64,000 bases of DNA from Corbicula japonica (lineage: Eukaryota; Mollusca; Bivalvia; Venerida; Cyrenidae): assembly GCA_038501625.1 (NCBI GenBank), contig JAZAYU010000128.1, positions 496,001-560,000 of the forward strand, in the 5' to 3' direction. The notes beneath the pieces are model-generated. The model made no database searches, had not been told where the DNA came from, and saw only the letters and a program-made list of their open reading frames with translations. This document shows, one piece after another, positions 12,801 to 24,680 of this stretch. Positions within the stretch are counted from its first letter, which is position 1; every line of letters begins with the position of its first letter. Position numbers and translations under genes: made by a program.

Positions 12801-15800
12801 ACACACACAAACATTAAAAGATAAACAATTGCAACAACTAGAAAACTCAAATAATAAAGTGATAGATCGATATGTGTCAATAATGACTATCATCACTTCT
12901 GACATTAAAATAAAAAAAATAATATTATTACCGTATACATTCAGTAATAGTCAGCCAAGATAATTTGTCGACGTTTACAGTTATTAATAGAATGTTAACA
13001 CTGGTAAAGGCAAATGTACGCTTTAAAAGTATTAACTTGCCATCTTCATATCACATTGCCTCGAAAGCGCAGTGGTGCTACAACGCGCCCAACTTGGGAA
13101 GTAGAACAGTGACCGATATTTCCTATTTTGGAGTTCGGTAAGTTCCGCAGAGTACCGAAAAATTACTATCAGAATAAACAAAGTTGTACGTTGTTATGAC
13201 GTCGCATGTAATAAGATACGGAATCTGAAAACCATGTTCGGCATGTTGGACCCAGTCAAACCCCCTTTCCCTCACACTACTACCCTCCTTTGAAGAATAA
13301 AAAGCTCTACAGAATTTTTTTTTCCTTTATATATACACTGTATTTTTAACAAGGTAGATATCTTCACTATTGAAAAATGCATATCTATCTGCTTTGAACC
13401 CAGTAACTCTTTGAAATACTGCTCAATTGTCACAAACTATGGCTCATATTTCGTGGGATATATGTATTAGCACATACAATCACATAAATCATTTACTTTT
13501 CGTGACATTTGGTAGCAAACACTTCGCTAACTCTCGAAATGATTTGGTCGGCTCTCGTCAGACCGATCCGTAATCGCTTAATTTACATCAGTAAAACCAT
13601 ATATGTACACGTCTTTACGTACAATCTATGCATTATTTTGAAGAAATACAATGTATTGGTTCACTTACTACTAGTTTAATGATGGATTTTCGCTTCCTGT
13701 AAGCAGCGCAACCGATATTTCAGAAATTAAATCTGGTAGTGTTCATTGATCTTTGTCATTTCAAGCGCTTGCAAAACGTCCTTGACTTTCCGTCTCTTCC
13801 CGTTATCCGAATGAGACACACCTCCACGACCTTCACCTTTTCAAGCGTCTAGATGATGTGGCTGAATTTCAGTTCAACCAAAATTCGAGGATAAATTTAT
13901 TGAAATCCTTGAAAGTTCACGCAAAAACAACGGTATTGCGATCTGGTGAGTGAACCAATACATTGTATTTCTTCAAAATAATGCATAGATTGTACGTAAA
14001 GACGTGTACATATATGGTTTTACTGATGTAAATTTAGCGATTACGGATCGGTCTGACGAGAGCCGACCAAAGCATTTCGAGAGTTAGCGAAGTGTTTGCT
14101 ACCAAATGTCACGGAAAGTAAATGATTTCTGTGATTGTATGTGCTAATACATATATCCCACGAAATATGAGCCATAGTTTGTGACAATTGAGCAGTATTT
14201 CAAAGAGTTACAGGGCTCAAAGCAGATAGATATGCATTTTTCAATAGTGAAGATATCTACCTTGTTAAAAAATATATATAAAGGAAAAAAAAATTCTGTA
14301 GAGCTTTTTTTTCTTCAAGGGAGGGTAGTTGTGTGAGGGAAAGGGGGTTTGACTGGGTCCAACATGCCGAACACCTGTGCTGAAAACCACACTAAGGGAT
14401 ATTGATTAATTGATCTGATTCGTTGTATCAAGCTTGTGGATATACGCTGTATTATGCTAATATTATTCATTAAGGGAAATAATAAGTAAGTTTATACCTT
14501 CATATCCTTGATGACCATGGGGATGAGAAACGGTGCTACCAAAATGAACTGGTCCAGTCGTCGGCCTAGCGAAAGAACTGCAATCTGGAACATTTTTAAA
14601 TCTTGATAAGCAAAAGTTGATTTTACAACATCAATACTAAGTTTAACTTTAGTGACGTAAGTTTAAAATCTAAACATATAAAAAATAATATTTGAACATA
14701 TTTTCTCGCTTATGTAGGGACTTCCCGGATCAGCATACTGGAATCGAGTAAGCTGGAATAAGTGCGAACATTTATCAGGACACTTAGTTATACCCAATCC
14801 CTGTAAATCTAATCTTGGAAACTGTAGTAATTTTGAATTTGGTAAAAAAAAGTTCAATAACAGTTATATGTTTCCTAAACTATATACTGAACAAAAAAGT
14901 ATCCAATTTTTTATGCATATATTCCCAGTAAGATATTAAAATTTAATGAGGAACTTTAGGGAGAGGGGTAATTGCAAACAGTAGGAATCTCTAGGGTTGG
15001 TCATCAAGGACGAGTTGTTTTATTAATGAATGTTTTGTGATTTTATTACTTTCTTGAAGTATCAGTAAACTACTGAGAAGGAAAAAAATACGAAAGCAAA
15101 TCGCAATAAGAAGATACGTTTTCGTTCGTCGTTCGTTCATTCGATTCACTCTAGCAGCTAAGGAATGTTATTTTCTTGACAGAAGAGTGTTTTCCAGACG
15201 TGTGCTTCATATCGAATCATTTAGAAAGGTTATACAAAAACGGTTAAAGTTATGACCGAACAGGGAAGCGAAAGTCATATCAGACCACATAATTAAACAA
15301 GCAAATAGCGTATTGCTACATGTTTGCAATGCATTTCCTCTACCGACTAGGTAAAGAGCTTGAATTTCTTGAAAACCCTAACATTGTTTTGACGAATTGG
15401 CACTAAATATTGTAGACCAGCAAATACTTATTTCAGATATGGGTTGCTTTGGTATATTGCCAATGAATTTCAGAGTTCTCATGCAAACAGTTTTTCTTTT
15501 GTTTCAGTATGTGCACTGTAATAAACATTGTTTTCTGGTTGGGATATGGGATTTCACCTTTTACCACCCAGCCCTGAAAGAACTTTTGTCGGTTTGAGTG
15601 TAAAAATTAAAAAATGGAAAAAAATTGGGGAGGGGTAAAACCACCCACGCCAAACCTACCCCACCTATAAAGACATGTTTGTCCGTCTGGTACCCACATC
15701 ACACTCTCGCCTATTTTTGTACTTAGTCCATCCCCACTACAACCCTTTTTTTCCACCTGATGATTTTGTTAACACTTCTTATACTATATGTGTCTATTAA

Positions 15801-17686
15801 CAATTTCAGGCAAAGCTATCCTGTTACAATGATTTGAGATACTACTATCGCTTGTTTAGCTTAATAATTTGAAAGCGATATTTTGATTCTGCTTTTGAGT
15901 TTTATCACTTAACAGTGTGTCTTTAACCTTTGATGTAGGGTATTCGTTTATACAATCCGTCTCGCAAAGGGGAACGTTTGTGGTAAGCCAATATGACTGA
16001 AAAAAATGGTCTAGACATAGGCATTCTGTCAAAATTTTGGCATTGAAAGTCTATGTGTGACCTTGATCTTTTATGTATGGTCATAGTTCTTACACGGGAC
16101 ACTTCGTCATTTGTGGTAATTTTTAAATCCCAAATAAATGACTGAAAAATGTTCCGGACATGGAAAGTGGTAGGACGGACGGACGGACGGACGGGAGGAC
16201 TGAATGAAGGACAGATGAAAAGCAAACCTATAGTTAACCGGTAAGGGACTAAAAACCGGAATGTTCTAGTTTTCATAGCACAGATATTTGGGACGTTTTG
16301 TTTTAAGAATGATTGAAACTCGATTGCAAAAGAAACTATAGGTAAATCACTGTACAAATGCAGCCATCTTAAGGATCAACAATTTTATGTTTTATACTGT
16401 ATAATTCGTAATCATTTGGGAGAATAATAATGGAGAACCAGCAGATATATCAATAAATGTAAAAAAAATTTTACCTGAATGTGTAAACGTCATCTGCAAC
16501 GGATATCCATAGGCGTATGTAGGGTTGAGAAGTCCATATAATACAGCTCCAAATTTTAGTCCGTTCGTATGACGCAGATAGAATAAGCTGTTATATGAAA
16601 TGTTCACAAAGACTGTCACATAATCTTCCATCGGACGTGCCACGGGTACAGTATAAGCTGTCCAGGACGACATGCTTTTTAAATTGAGCAATAGTCCACT
16701 TACGTTTGCCTTTTTGATAGTTATGGCAACGGTGCTTACATCACCATCATAAGGGTTCGTGGCAAATTTATAAGAATCAACAAATTGACTCTCTCCTTGC
16801 ACTACTGACATGTAAGGGTTACCGTACATATTTTCATTATCCACCAAGTACTGTACTAGGTATATTGGTTTGTTGGAAACAAAAACAGCTGGATCTGAAC
16901 CGAAAAGCACCTCAAACATTGCACCCCTATCCATAAATACAGCTACATGATTACTACTATTGTAATAATGTACTTCGGTGTCATCTTCGTCAACAAAAAC
17001 TCTGACAATATAGTAGTTGTGCGGATATATAGGTGGAACAATATATTTCGATGTCCAATATTTAGGAGGAACCATTTGTTCAACGAGATAATTGTAATTT
17101 CCAATTCCTACCGGAATGTAGCTATATTGTGAGCCTGAAAATACGGCAACAGGCTTGGTGCTTGTAACAACAGCTCCACTGATGTCATGATAGGGTACAA
17201 CCAACTGATATGTTTCATATTTCTGCAAACGATTGTTTACCGTCGTATATGTTTGTCCATTGGTAGTGGTGTAGTTGACTGTTATATCAGTATTGCTGTC
17301 AATCCCAACTACAAGAATCTCATTCGGATATGAACTGTAGGGATGGTACAAAGCAGTAACATATCGTGTAGAAAGCGCAGAGGTCGGTAAAACCAAAAAG
17401 CCCTCTGTTTCATAGGAACTCCCAGCCACAAGTACTGCGACGGTGATATTTTTGTCTGAATTAACTTCTATCCCCTTGAACTGAAGACCAGACTCTGATT
17501 GCATGAGGGATGTTGCTATTGATTGGGATGTGTGGTTACTTACAGTCAGTGTGGTGTCATAGTTGTTAAACGGCGCGGTTATTCGTACTTTTGCTTGTGT
17601 TTCATCCTGAACAGTGATTACTACATAGAGATAGTCAACTGAAGGAACACCAAGAACTCCAAACATGAATTCCGTACCAGCTGTAG
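9377..17686 (-). CDS. Partial gene: IgGFc-binding domain followed by three-finger (Ly6-like) cysteine-rich modules
   Basis: Minus-strand exons 17686-16475, 14584-14498, 12748-12660, 11563-11492, 10561-10477 and 9477-9377 join in one frame with matching phases (1-1, 1-1, 1-0, 0-0, 0-1, 1-0), all with GT-AG borders. The product is a secreted or surface protein. It has a 404-residue IgGFc-binding domain as in FCGBP-type mucin-associated proteins, a 28-residue linker, one complete cysteine-rich module of about 82 residues (12 cysteines, C-terminal CC....CN signature of the Ly6/uPAR fold), and the first third of a second module. The signal-peptide exon and the 3' end were not found, so this is partial on both sides. 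A role in mucosal or immune binding is known for the family and only inferred here. Confidence 0.8.
9739..10275 (+). repeat. Interspersed repeat family R1, copy 1
   Basis: Contains GAAATATGCATATCAGGAAT, GGAACGGTCAGTGG, CCGAGACCAGAGCTCCTGGA and CCTGCAGAGCGCT in an order shared with copies at 30.0, 32.2 and 33.4 kb. It lacks the middle CACTGGGGGTTTAAAC block. An AAG then GA microsatellite (9808-9881) has expanded inside it. The frame at 9746-9928 is this repeat, not a gene. Confidence 0.75.
9808..9881. repeat. AAG then GA microsatellite inside R1
   Basis: About seven AAG units followed by about 26 GA units. The same place in R1 copy 2 has only a few. Confidence 0.95.
10477..10561 (-). CDS. Three-finger module 1, last exon (CC....CN signature)
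   Basis: 85 bases, acceptor GTGTTTTTACAG, donor GAAG|GTTTGG, phase 0 to 1. It encodes LCRTYGDQVDCQECC, then SGSFCNSVGCGDE. The ECCSGSFCN string is the C-terminal hallmark of Ly6/uPAR-type domains (paired cysteines, four residues, Cys-Asn). The donor is weaker than its neighbours. Confidence 0.83.
11492..11563 (-). CDS. Three-finger module 1, middle exon
   Basis: 72 bases (24 codons), acceptor ATCTTTATGTTAG, donor ACT|GTAAGT, phase 0 to 0. It encodes ECFVQRYTRSENV, then LYRSGCMNKT. The two-cysteine pattern (CF/YVQR ... GC) is the expected middle strand of these modules, and it fits in frame between its neighbours. Confidence 0.8.
12660..12748 (-). CDS. Three-finger module 1, first exon
   Basis: 89 bases, acceptor TTGTGTAG, donor GAT|GTAAGG, phase 1 to 0. 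It encodes GNGTWCFSCENMSHLQYC, then DKVTRC. The WCFSCE start and the later two cysteines match the corresponding exon at 9377-9477 (ICFDCE...ICQTVQMC) in spacing and phase. That agreement between two independent exons supports both. Confidence 0.82.
13235..14373. mobile_element. 1.1-kb foldback element with about 430-bp arms
   Basis: Left arm 13235-13665 and right arm 13949-14373 are near-identical inverted copies starting TGTTCGGCATGTTGGACCCA and ending at GTATTGGTTCACT. The spacer is 283 bp with no clear gene. It lies in the intron between the linker exon (14498) and module 1 (12748) of the IgGFc gene. No target duplication was confirmed. Confidence 0.85.
14498..14584 (-). CDS. Linker exon after the IgGFc domain
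   Basis: 87 bases, acceptor ATGTTCCAG, donor GAAG|GTATAA, phase 1 to 1, so it joins the IgGFc exon in frame. It encodes CSSFARPTTGPV, then a His/Gly-rich end (SHPHGHQGYE). One cysteine could pair with the module that follows. The acceptor has a weak pyrimidine tract and another frame of this stretch is also open, so the call rests mostly on phase agreement. Confidence 0.6.
16040..16200. repeat. Interspersed repeat with GGAC microsatellite
   Basis: GTGTGACCTTGATCTTT, GTTCTTACACGGGACACTTC, then a GGAC tetramer run (16172-16195). This layout is typical of a dispersed repeat in molluscan genomes (recalled, not searched). The 144-codon minus frame at 15923-16357 is a read through it, not a gene. 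Confidence 0.5.
16475..17686 (-). CDS. Exon encoding an IgGFc-binding (FCGBP N-terminal-like) domain
   Basis: A 1,212-bp exon (404 codons, phase 1 to 1) with acceptor TTATTTCGTTTCAG and donor ATTCAG|GTAAAA. The domain starts GTEFMFGVLG and shows family landmarks in order: EGFLVLPTSALSTRYVTALY, KPVAVFSG, YLVEQMVPPKYW, KPIYLVQYLVD, a GNPYMSVVQG..QF block, and YGYPLQM near the end. The whole exon has no cysteine, although family members such as FCGBP carry a pair around the SGxxC...CxHxVEQ region; here those places read SGSQY and NYNYLVEQ. It has several N-X-S/T sequons. The open frame runs on into the flanking introns, but the splice sites and domain limits agree on these borders. Confidence 0.9.
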
Positions 17687-18574
17687 CTGAAACGAAATAA
17701 TTTTGCAAACATGCTATTCACTGTCTCACACTTTTTTAAAACTAGGCATACAGACTTTAAAATGTTTTTCCTAAAGTAAGCATACATGAATATCCAGTTC
17801 ATAGGTCCAGAGTAAAATACTGATTTGAGTTGAAATGTATGTATGACGCGCTTTTGTTATGGGTTATTTAGAGTCATATTGTATTATATTGTATTATACG
17901 TTTTAAGGGAATAATCTCTTTCAAATTTGGTATGTATTGGTTACCCTACCATTTACGTTGAAACACTCCTTTAAAGGCTACAGCGTAGCAATAATGCAAT
18001 CCTAAAGTTGTTTTATTAATGTTTTATTAAAGTAAGAGCTCCTTTTGAATTAAGCTCCTCGGAAGCTTTATTTGATGATACATTGATAAAACTCCACTGT
18101 ATTCGAATCATGTACACACTTTTTCGATAAGAATTTCTTTGTTTGATCTGACAGACGATTTTACGGATGAATATAATAAAAGAAATTCAAAGGACTTATT
18201 GTCCACAAACGACCCATTTACCCTTTCTATTCTTCCAAATATCTCGTACGTATTTGCATATTAACTTACAACTTCATCATGCCACTTAACGTTTTAGAAA
18301 TGTAATATTTCCGCCAAACATCGACTTATGCCGTCACTAATTTGTTTTTTTCCGAACGCCGATTCGTACGTTTCCGGTTGATACTATTTTTCGTAAAAGG
18401 AGTCTACTCTTTAGGTGTTTTCCGCGATTATGACGTTATTAATAACTAAATCAAATAATAACAAAGTGCGGATATAAAATTGATGTAAAGTAAACAAATA
18501 TTTTCATAACAAATACTCAAAATAAGTCTTTAGACGAACAACACTCAGTAATGAATAGAGCTTATATGAAATTG

Positions 18575-18670
18575 ACCACCGTCAATCCTCCGTGTCGTAG
18601 TGTTAACGCCCAGGACTCTTCATTTTTGACGGACCCGGTTCAATCCTCGGGAGAGGAACCTTTTTTCCCC
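18575..18670 (+). repeat. Possible tRNA-derived SINE remnant
   Basis: GTGTCGTAGTGTTAACGCCC resembles an A-box region, and 40 bases later CCCGGTTCAATCCTCGGGAG resembles a B-box and T-arm. It is followed by a T/C-rich stretch. It does not fold as an intact tRNA. Confidence 0.35.
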
Positions 18671-21315
18671 TTTTTCTTCTTTATTTTAAATTATTGTGAG
18701 GAAATTTTTGGAGAAAATAGTATAATCAATAGGTTTAAAATTCGGAAATAATTGTTATTATTCTTCATCTTCATTTAGTAGCCATGAAAACTGAAATATT
18801 GTAATGATATTATTACAAAATACTGACTCGTTTATAATACAGCAACAGAATCACGACATGAAACTAAAATGATTATGGAATCTGTACTTTCATTTAGGAA
18901 AATGTTGCTATTTTATTGTTTCTATAATTGAACAGTAATTTTGTGATACTTGTCTTATAAAAACTAATTTTATGTGTTTGCACGATGATTTTTTCCTTTA
19001 AAAGAATGCTTTGGTTACTATGGTTACCGTTGCCAAAATTACTTTTTTGAGGTTAAATTTTAACCAGCATAGCTGATTGCTTGCGTATTTCTTGTTTTTC
19101 ATAAAATTTGAGGGGGTATAAAAAATCACCATTGGTAAACCAAGCCCTTTGGTTTTTGTGGTTTTTAACCGTTTAGTCTGGGCCATAGGTACCTATTTTG
19201 TAGGCCAATAAAATGAAAACGAAGACGGTGAGGTGCTCTTTTTTTTAAATATTTGATTCTATACACATTGCAGATAATTTTAATGTATAACACAATTATT
19301 TACTGCATTAAACATGCACAAAAATCACAGATAAAAACTTGCTTAATTTTTGCAGATCGGAAAAATGTGCATTTCCGAAGATGGGGTACACTTTAAAAAA
19401 GTCAATTTATAAAGTGTTAGAAATAAATTCTAAACATAATGCTTGTTTTTTCCTGTTCAGATATGATGTCCTTAAACAATTAGCCTTAAAGTTTATTTTA
19501 CAAAATTTTACAAGGTTTCAAAGAAATAGAGATAAATTTGGCTTCTAGTATGTTTGATTTTACAGCCCATTTTCCGAAACAGAGGGTCCCCTTCTAAAAT
19601 ACTAAATTTCTCGAGTTACGCACGGTAAATGTTTTTTAAAACTCGTGTTTAGATGTCTAAATGGATGTACTTGGAAATGAAAACAACAAAATCCCAATCT
19701 GCAAAAGTGCATATTACAGTTCTAAAACCTTAAAGTGTCAAAAGATACGTTTCACAGAATATTTGAATATTCTTAGGATGTGATCAGAATTGTTTTGTGT
19801 CTTTGATCTGTGTGATATGTGTTACTTTGAAATTAATTGATGACTCTTAGCATTGGTTGAAACTCCATTAAATTAAGAGCGTATCAAACACAAACCGTGC
19901 ATACTTTTTTCTCCTTCTTTGCTACTTAAAACTATAGAAACAATAAATAAGTAGCAAATAATTGAACTTTTCCCTTCAAGTTCGAATAAGTCACTTTTGG
20001 TACAGCATGCAGAATTGCAGTTTATTCATTACGAAGATGTTTCATATTGTCCTTCTTTGAAACATGCCCCATAAAATGCTTCCGTAAAATGTTACCTTTA
20101 AAGGAACCCAAATCTGCAATTCAATGTTGCGTTTCATAAAGAATTGTTACATCATTTACAAAGTACGGACTGACTATTTATTTGGAGCACGTAAACAAGA
20201 CCATAAAGATAAAAACATAAATCTAATAAATTTCCTTACCTTTTATCCTAAAAAGTACATTAATTTCCGAATGATCTACTTACATGATTCGTCTGGGCAT
20301 TTGACCGATAAGGCTGTAGCTAGTAGGCAAACAACTGTTGTCTGTAAAACGTCAAAAGACACTATTGATAACTATAAAACAGTTAATTTATACTTCGAAA
20401 TAAAGCTAAAGCCTCTAATAGTTTTAAATATGATTAAGTAACAGTAATATCTCATTCATATCCAGTACATAATTACATTCTAAAAGAAATTCAATTTGAC
20501 GGGTTTATCTTTAAATTTATAATTCATAAAAGACCATTTATTGCGAATCTGTCAAATTACTTCATTCAGCGAAAAAGCGATTTGCGCTTATGGAGGCCAA
20601 AAAGAATACCGAATATAATAAGATATGAGTTAACTTACGAGTTTCACACATAAAGTCGCCATTTCAAATTAGAGCTACTGCCGAACTCTAAAAACAAAGC
20701 CGAAAAATTCTTTTATAGCAATCGACTGTCCTAAAATAAGCTCACCAGACTGGGCTATTCCAGTTATGACAACCTAATTCTTTAAAAAGTCACAGGCGTA
20801 CGAGGACAAAAGCGATAATGGAAATTAAATTCCTCCATAAGTACATGCAAGTCACACTTGTATGCCTAGCAAATTTCAGCTGAAAAGGATCGGTCCTGTA
20901 AATTCCAAATATTTGTAATTCAGTTTGGATGTTGTTTTTATATATCACATAGAGGATACAACATGAGTGATCATTTTATACTGAAATTATTAAACGAGTC
21001 GTCTAAATCGATATAAAACGAGGCTTTTGCGAGAAAATTAACTGCGCTAGAGTCTAGATAAAAGAATCTACCAGTTATAGGTTTCTGAAGTAGTTTTTAA
21101 TTTAAAAAATAAATCGATCTTTTGTATGACGTCATTTGTGTAAACTTTCATAGCGGCATATGACAGCATTAAAATTTGCTGGATATAAACTCATAATTTG
21201 GATTGATAGTGTGTTTCTAGCGTTTTTATTTTGTTCCTGGGATGTTGTAAGATCATACCGACGATGTTCTGAAAACGGTGTTAGCGTTTGGGTCATTTTG
21301 TTTTCGATTTAAACG

Positions 21316-21490
21316 ATGAAAATGGCTTTGCTGCTTTTGTTAAATTTCATCATATACTTTCGGCGTATTGCTATCTTACGGAGTAATCAAGATGTCAGAA
21401 AGTTATATTTTCCGTTGAAATTATCAATATTAAGGATGCTTAAGTTACTTATAGAAGTTGATTGCTTGCCTGAAGTGTCAGATGGCAAAA
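21316..21490 (+). CDS. Possible first exon of a secreted or membrane protein
   Basis: ATG, then MKMALLLLLNFIIYF (a signal-peptide-like start), then a basic Leu/Lys-rich stretch to VDCLPEVSDGK. It ends at a consensus donor AAAA|GTAAGT in phase 1. A TATA-like GGATATAAAC lies about 135 bases upstream. No partner exon was found, so it may be chance. Confidence 0.28.
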
Positions 21491-22274
21491 GTAAGTCATT
21501 TTCATAAATTTGTTTTGAACGCTGATAACGCGGATGAATATAACGGGTGTTATTACACTCCCACACCGGAAGGTATGTGATAATTTAATATATTAAATTA
21601 ATATGTTATCGTTTCTTACTAAATATTTAGGACTAACATTCAACGATGTATTGTTTTCCCAGTTCTCGGTGTAAATTAAGATTTATGCACCGTGAAGACA
21701 GCACAACAGGATAAATATAAAGTAATTTATTCGTGGAAATCATCCCTCTTTAATTACTCTTCATCTTTATCAATTAAAGTATACACACTGGACTGAAACG
21801 TAAAATCCGTTCATATTTTTAAATTTTCATTTAAGGAAATTAATATTTATTGTACATTCATTGTTCACTATATATTTAAAATATGTTTTAGTCAAATACA
21901 GTTCAACCTGCCTTAACAACCACTTGCATTCACTTGCATTCGTCAACCGCCTGTCTTAAATTTCCAGTTTGAATATGTTTTGTTCTAATTTTATACCTGT
22001 CTTAAACAGCCACTTGTTTTACATGTAAGCAGCCACTTTTTGTTATTCTTTGGTGGGGGTTACTCAATACAGGTTTGAATGAATATGTTTTTATGTTTAA
22101 CATGCATGTTGCACGTGGCTGAATTCATGATAATATTAAATTTCTTAACAACTTGTAAAATCCATAAACATTTAGTTTACAGTTATCATGTAATGCTAAT
22201 AGATATAATACGACATGACCGTTTTATATATGCTTTTATATCAACTGTTGGTTTTATTTTCTTACTTTTTCAAT

Positions 22275-22425
22275 AGATGAAAAGGCAACCGAATACGACA
22301 AATATGATTAGAAGATATTGCATGCTTGTTTTATTGAGCCTGGTCATGAGCAGTAATTGAAATGCATATTACATGTACCGCCCACGCCGTCTAACACTTA
22401 ATAAAGCGCTTCTCAATATTTAACT
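22275..22425 (+). repeat. R2 copy 2
   Basis: Shares GCAACCGAATACGACAAATA, GAGCAGTAATTGAAATGCAT and CCGCCCACGCCGTCTA with copy 1, same orientation. Its hairpin is partly degraded. Confidence 0.6.
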
Positions 22426-24646
22426 TAAGGGGCCGGGGATAGTTTCGCATTTTTGTCCCTGTGGATTTTTAAATATTTAGGGTACCCCAGAATAAAGTGC
22501 ATTTAAATAATTGTTTGAATTAAAAATGCAATAATTTAATTTAATTTGTAAAGTTAATACATTAAAATATTTGATACTGGTGGCTAAATTGCATGGGTGG
22601 TAGCTTTGTATGTTCCAAGTTGAACAGCAGTCGGATGAAAATACAGTTTACAAAGGTGAGCAATTGTAGAAATGGAGATGAGGTATTTCAATTACAAATG
22701 CTGATATAGGGCACAGTTGAAATATTAACAGAAACAGGGTTGCATTTGGAAAATGATTGCAGGATTTTTTTTCAGGTCCCCTGATTTGTTCAGATTTAGA
22801 CACATTTTTAAAGAAAATCAGGACAGCGGCTTAAATTTAAATGTCTCATGGTTTCGGAATGATATGTAATTTGGTACGGTGGGACATAATTTGCATGGAG
22901 CCATGTTCATCTAACACAGAAACAATAACAACAAAATTGTAGTGCAACAGTTTTTATTTTTTTAGAGCAATTAAGTTCGCAGGCAAGCGCGTAGCCCAGA
23001 AAATGCCTCTGAAACTGTCCCGTATGCGCCCTTATATCTGACACATTGACCATTTCGAAATCAGTGTCTAAGCAACGGAAGTCGGTATTTCCGTACAATC
23101 GGTCAGAGGGATACGCGTATGTATAACGACATAGCAGCTATATTTATTGAAAATCAACAAACCTTTCAGAAGATAGTTACTGCATTTGTTAAAATATACT
23201 AAAAGACACCACACCAAAAATAATTTCATTTTATGTTACTTTATTATGTTTCTCAGTTTAAAATTGTGATAACGGCGTAAGCTTTGTCTGTAAAGGTTGA
23301 TAAAAAACATCTACGTACCAGCATTAGACAATTTTTATGAAAAGTTACAATTTATTGCTAAATCAAATAACATATTTTAAGTTTTCTCTAATTTTAATGT
23401 TTATATATACAAATGTAAATCATTGAAAAACGTGTTTCTTCTCAATACGCTCTATACATCGCCATTATCTGACCAAAATACGATCAGAACTGGAAAAAGG
23501 AAAAAAGAGGTAATTTCGAAATCGAGAATACACGTCCTTCAAAGATAACTGATAGCAACACCGATTGAATATACATAAAGATTTTATTTACAGACGCCCC
23601 ACGTCAAAAACAACTCTACAATCAATTAAGAGCGTTGAACCTTCTTAAAATAAATAGGAATAATTGTTTAACTTAAATTTGACTACGAAGACCTGTATAT
23701 AAGTCTTACCACGCTCATAAATATTAAATCATAACGCATTGCTCTGTGTCGCCAACGAAGTGTTTTTACAGTTAAACTTCGAAAACTTGGAGCGCTGGAA
23801 TTTTGAAATGTTCGAGTTTTCCATGGTGCTCGAGTTTCAAGGTTTTACTTTATAAAGTTCGATTTTTTTCAGTCAAGTCTTATGATCGCGCACTGTACTT
23901 GTCAATATTACATGGATCGAGCTTTCGTTTGACGCCCGATTTGCCTGATGCAGATTGTTAAGGCTTATGACAAATTTGAGATTATGAAGTCTGACAATTT
24001 TGAGAGGTACATGTAGTGATTTGACAATTTTGAGAAGCAGTTGTCTGACAATTCTGAGCGGTGTTCCTATGATCATCATTGTATGACGTGGGTGTTTTTT
24101 CATCGGTGGTGCTTGATGTCTTCAAAGACATCTTGATTATCTAACGCTAATTTGTTGGCAGTGATTTCTCCGATCCAGCTATCCTCTCAAAAATGAGCCC
24201 TTCACTGGATTGCTCAGAGTAAAACAATTAGCGTACGAATTAAATGTTAAATTAAAACGTGAAGTTTATATTGTTGCAGATAGTTCTCATACTTGTTATT
24301 ATTTTCATATATTAATTAAAATCTCATAATTATCGTCTCAACATAGCTGTATACCGAGTGGTCATAAAATTATTTTCTTCGTCAGAATCTGGTTTTGAAT
24401 CGGATGAATTAAAGCACAATAGGCGTTGAGAATAGACAATTAACTGGCAATATAACCAGTTACAACGGGTCGCTTATCAATCGTGTTTTCCAATTGAAAC
24501 AAAGAAGAAATATGCTTCAAGTGACCGACACCTGTCCTCGAGAGTTCAAATATTCGAAGTTCGAGTTTTCCATGTTCAAGAGTCGAAAATTATTGTATTT
24601 TTAATGCTTTGCGGTGAATGATAGAATTTTCTCGATGAAATAAAAG

Positions 24647-24680
24647 TGGTATTTCACTGTTTTCAAACAGTGGAATATCA
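24647..24680. repeat. Short hairpin
   Basis: TGGTATTTCACTGTTT and AAACAGTGGAATATCA pair at 14 of 16 positions with a two-base loop. Confidence 0.5.

Noticed and set aside
12598..12963. 121-codon plus frame
   Set aside because: It is low complexity and antisense to the first exon of module 1; no codon-like character.
15923..16357. 144-codon minus-strand open frame
   Set aside because: It reads through a dispersed repeat with a GGAC microsatellite (PSVRPSVRP-like), and has no domain or splice support.
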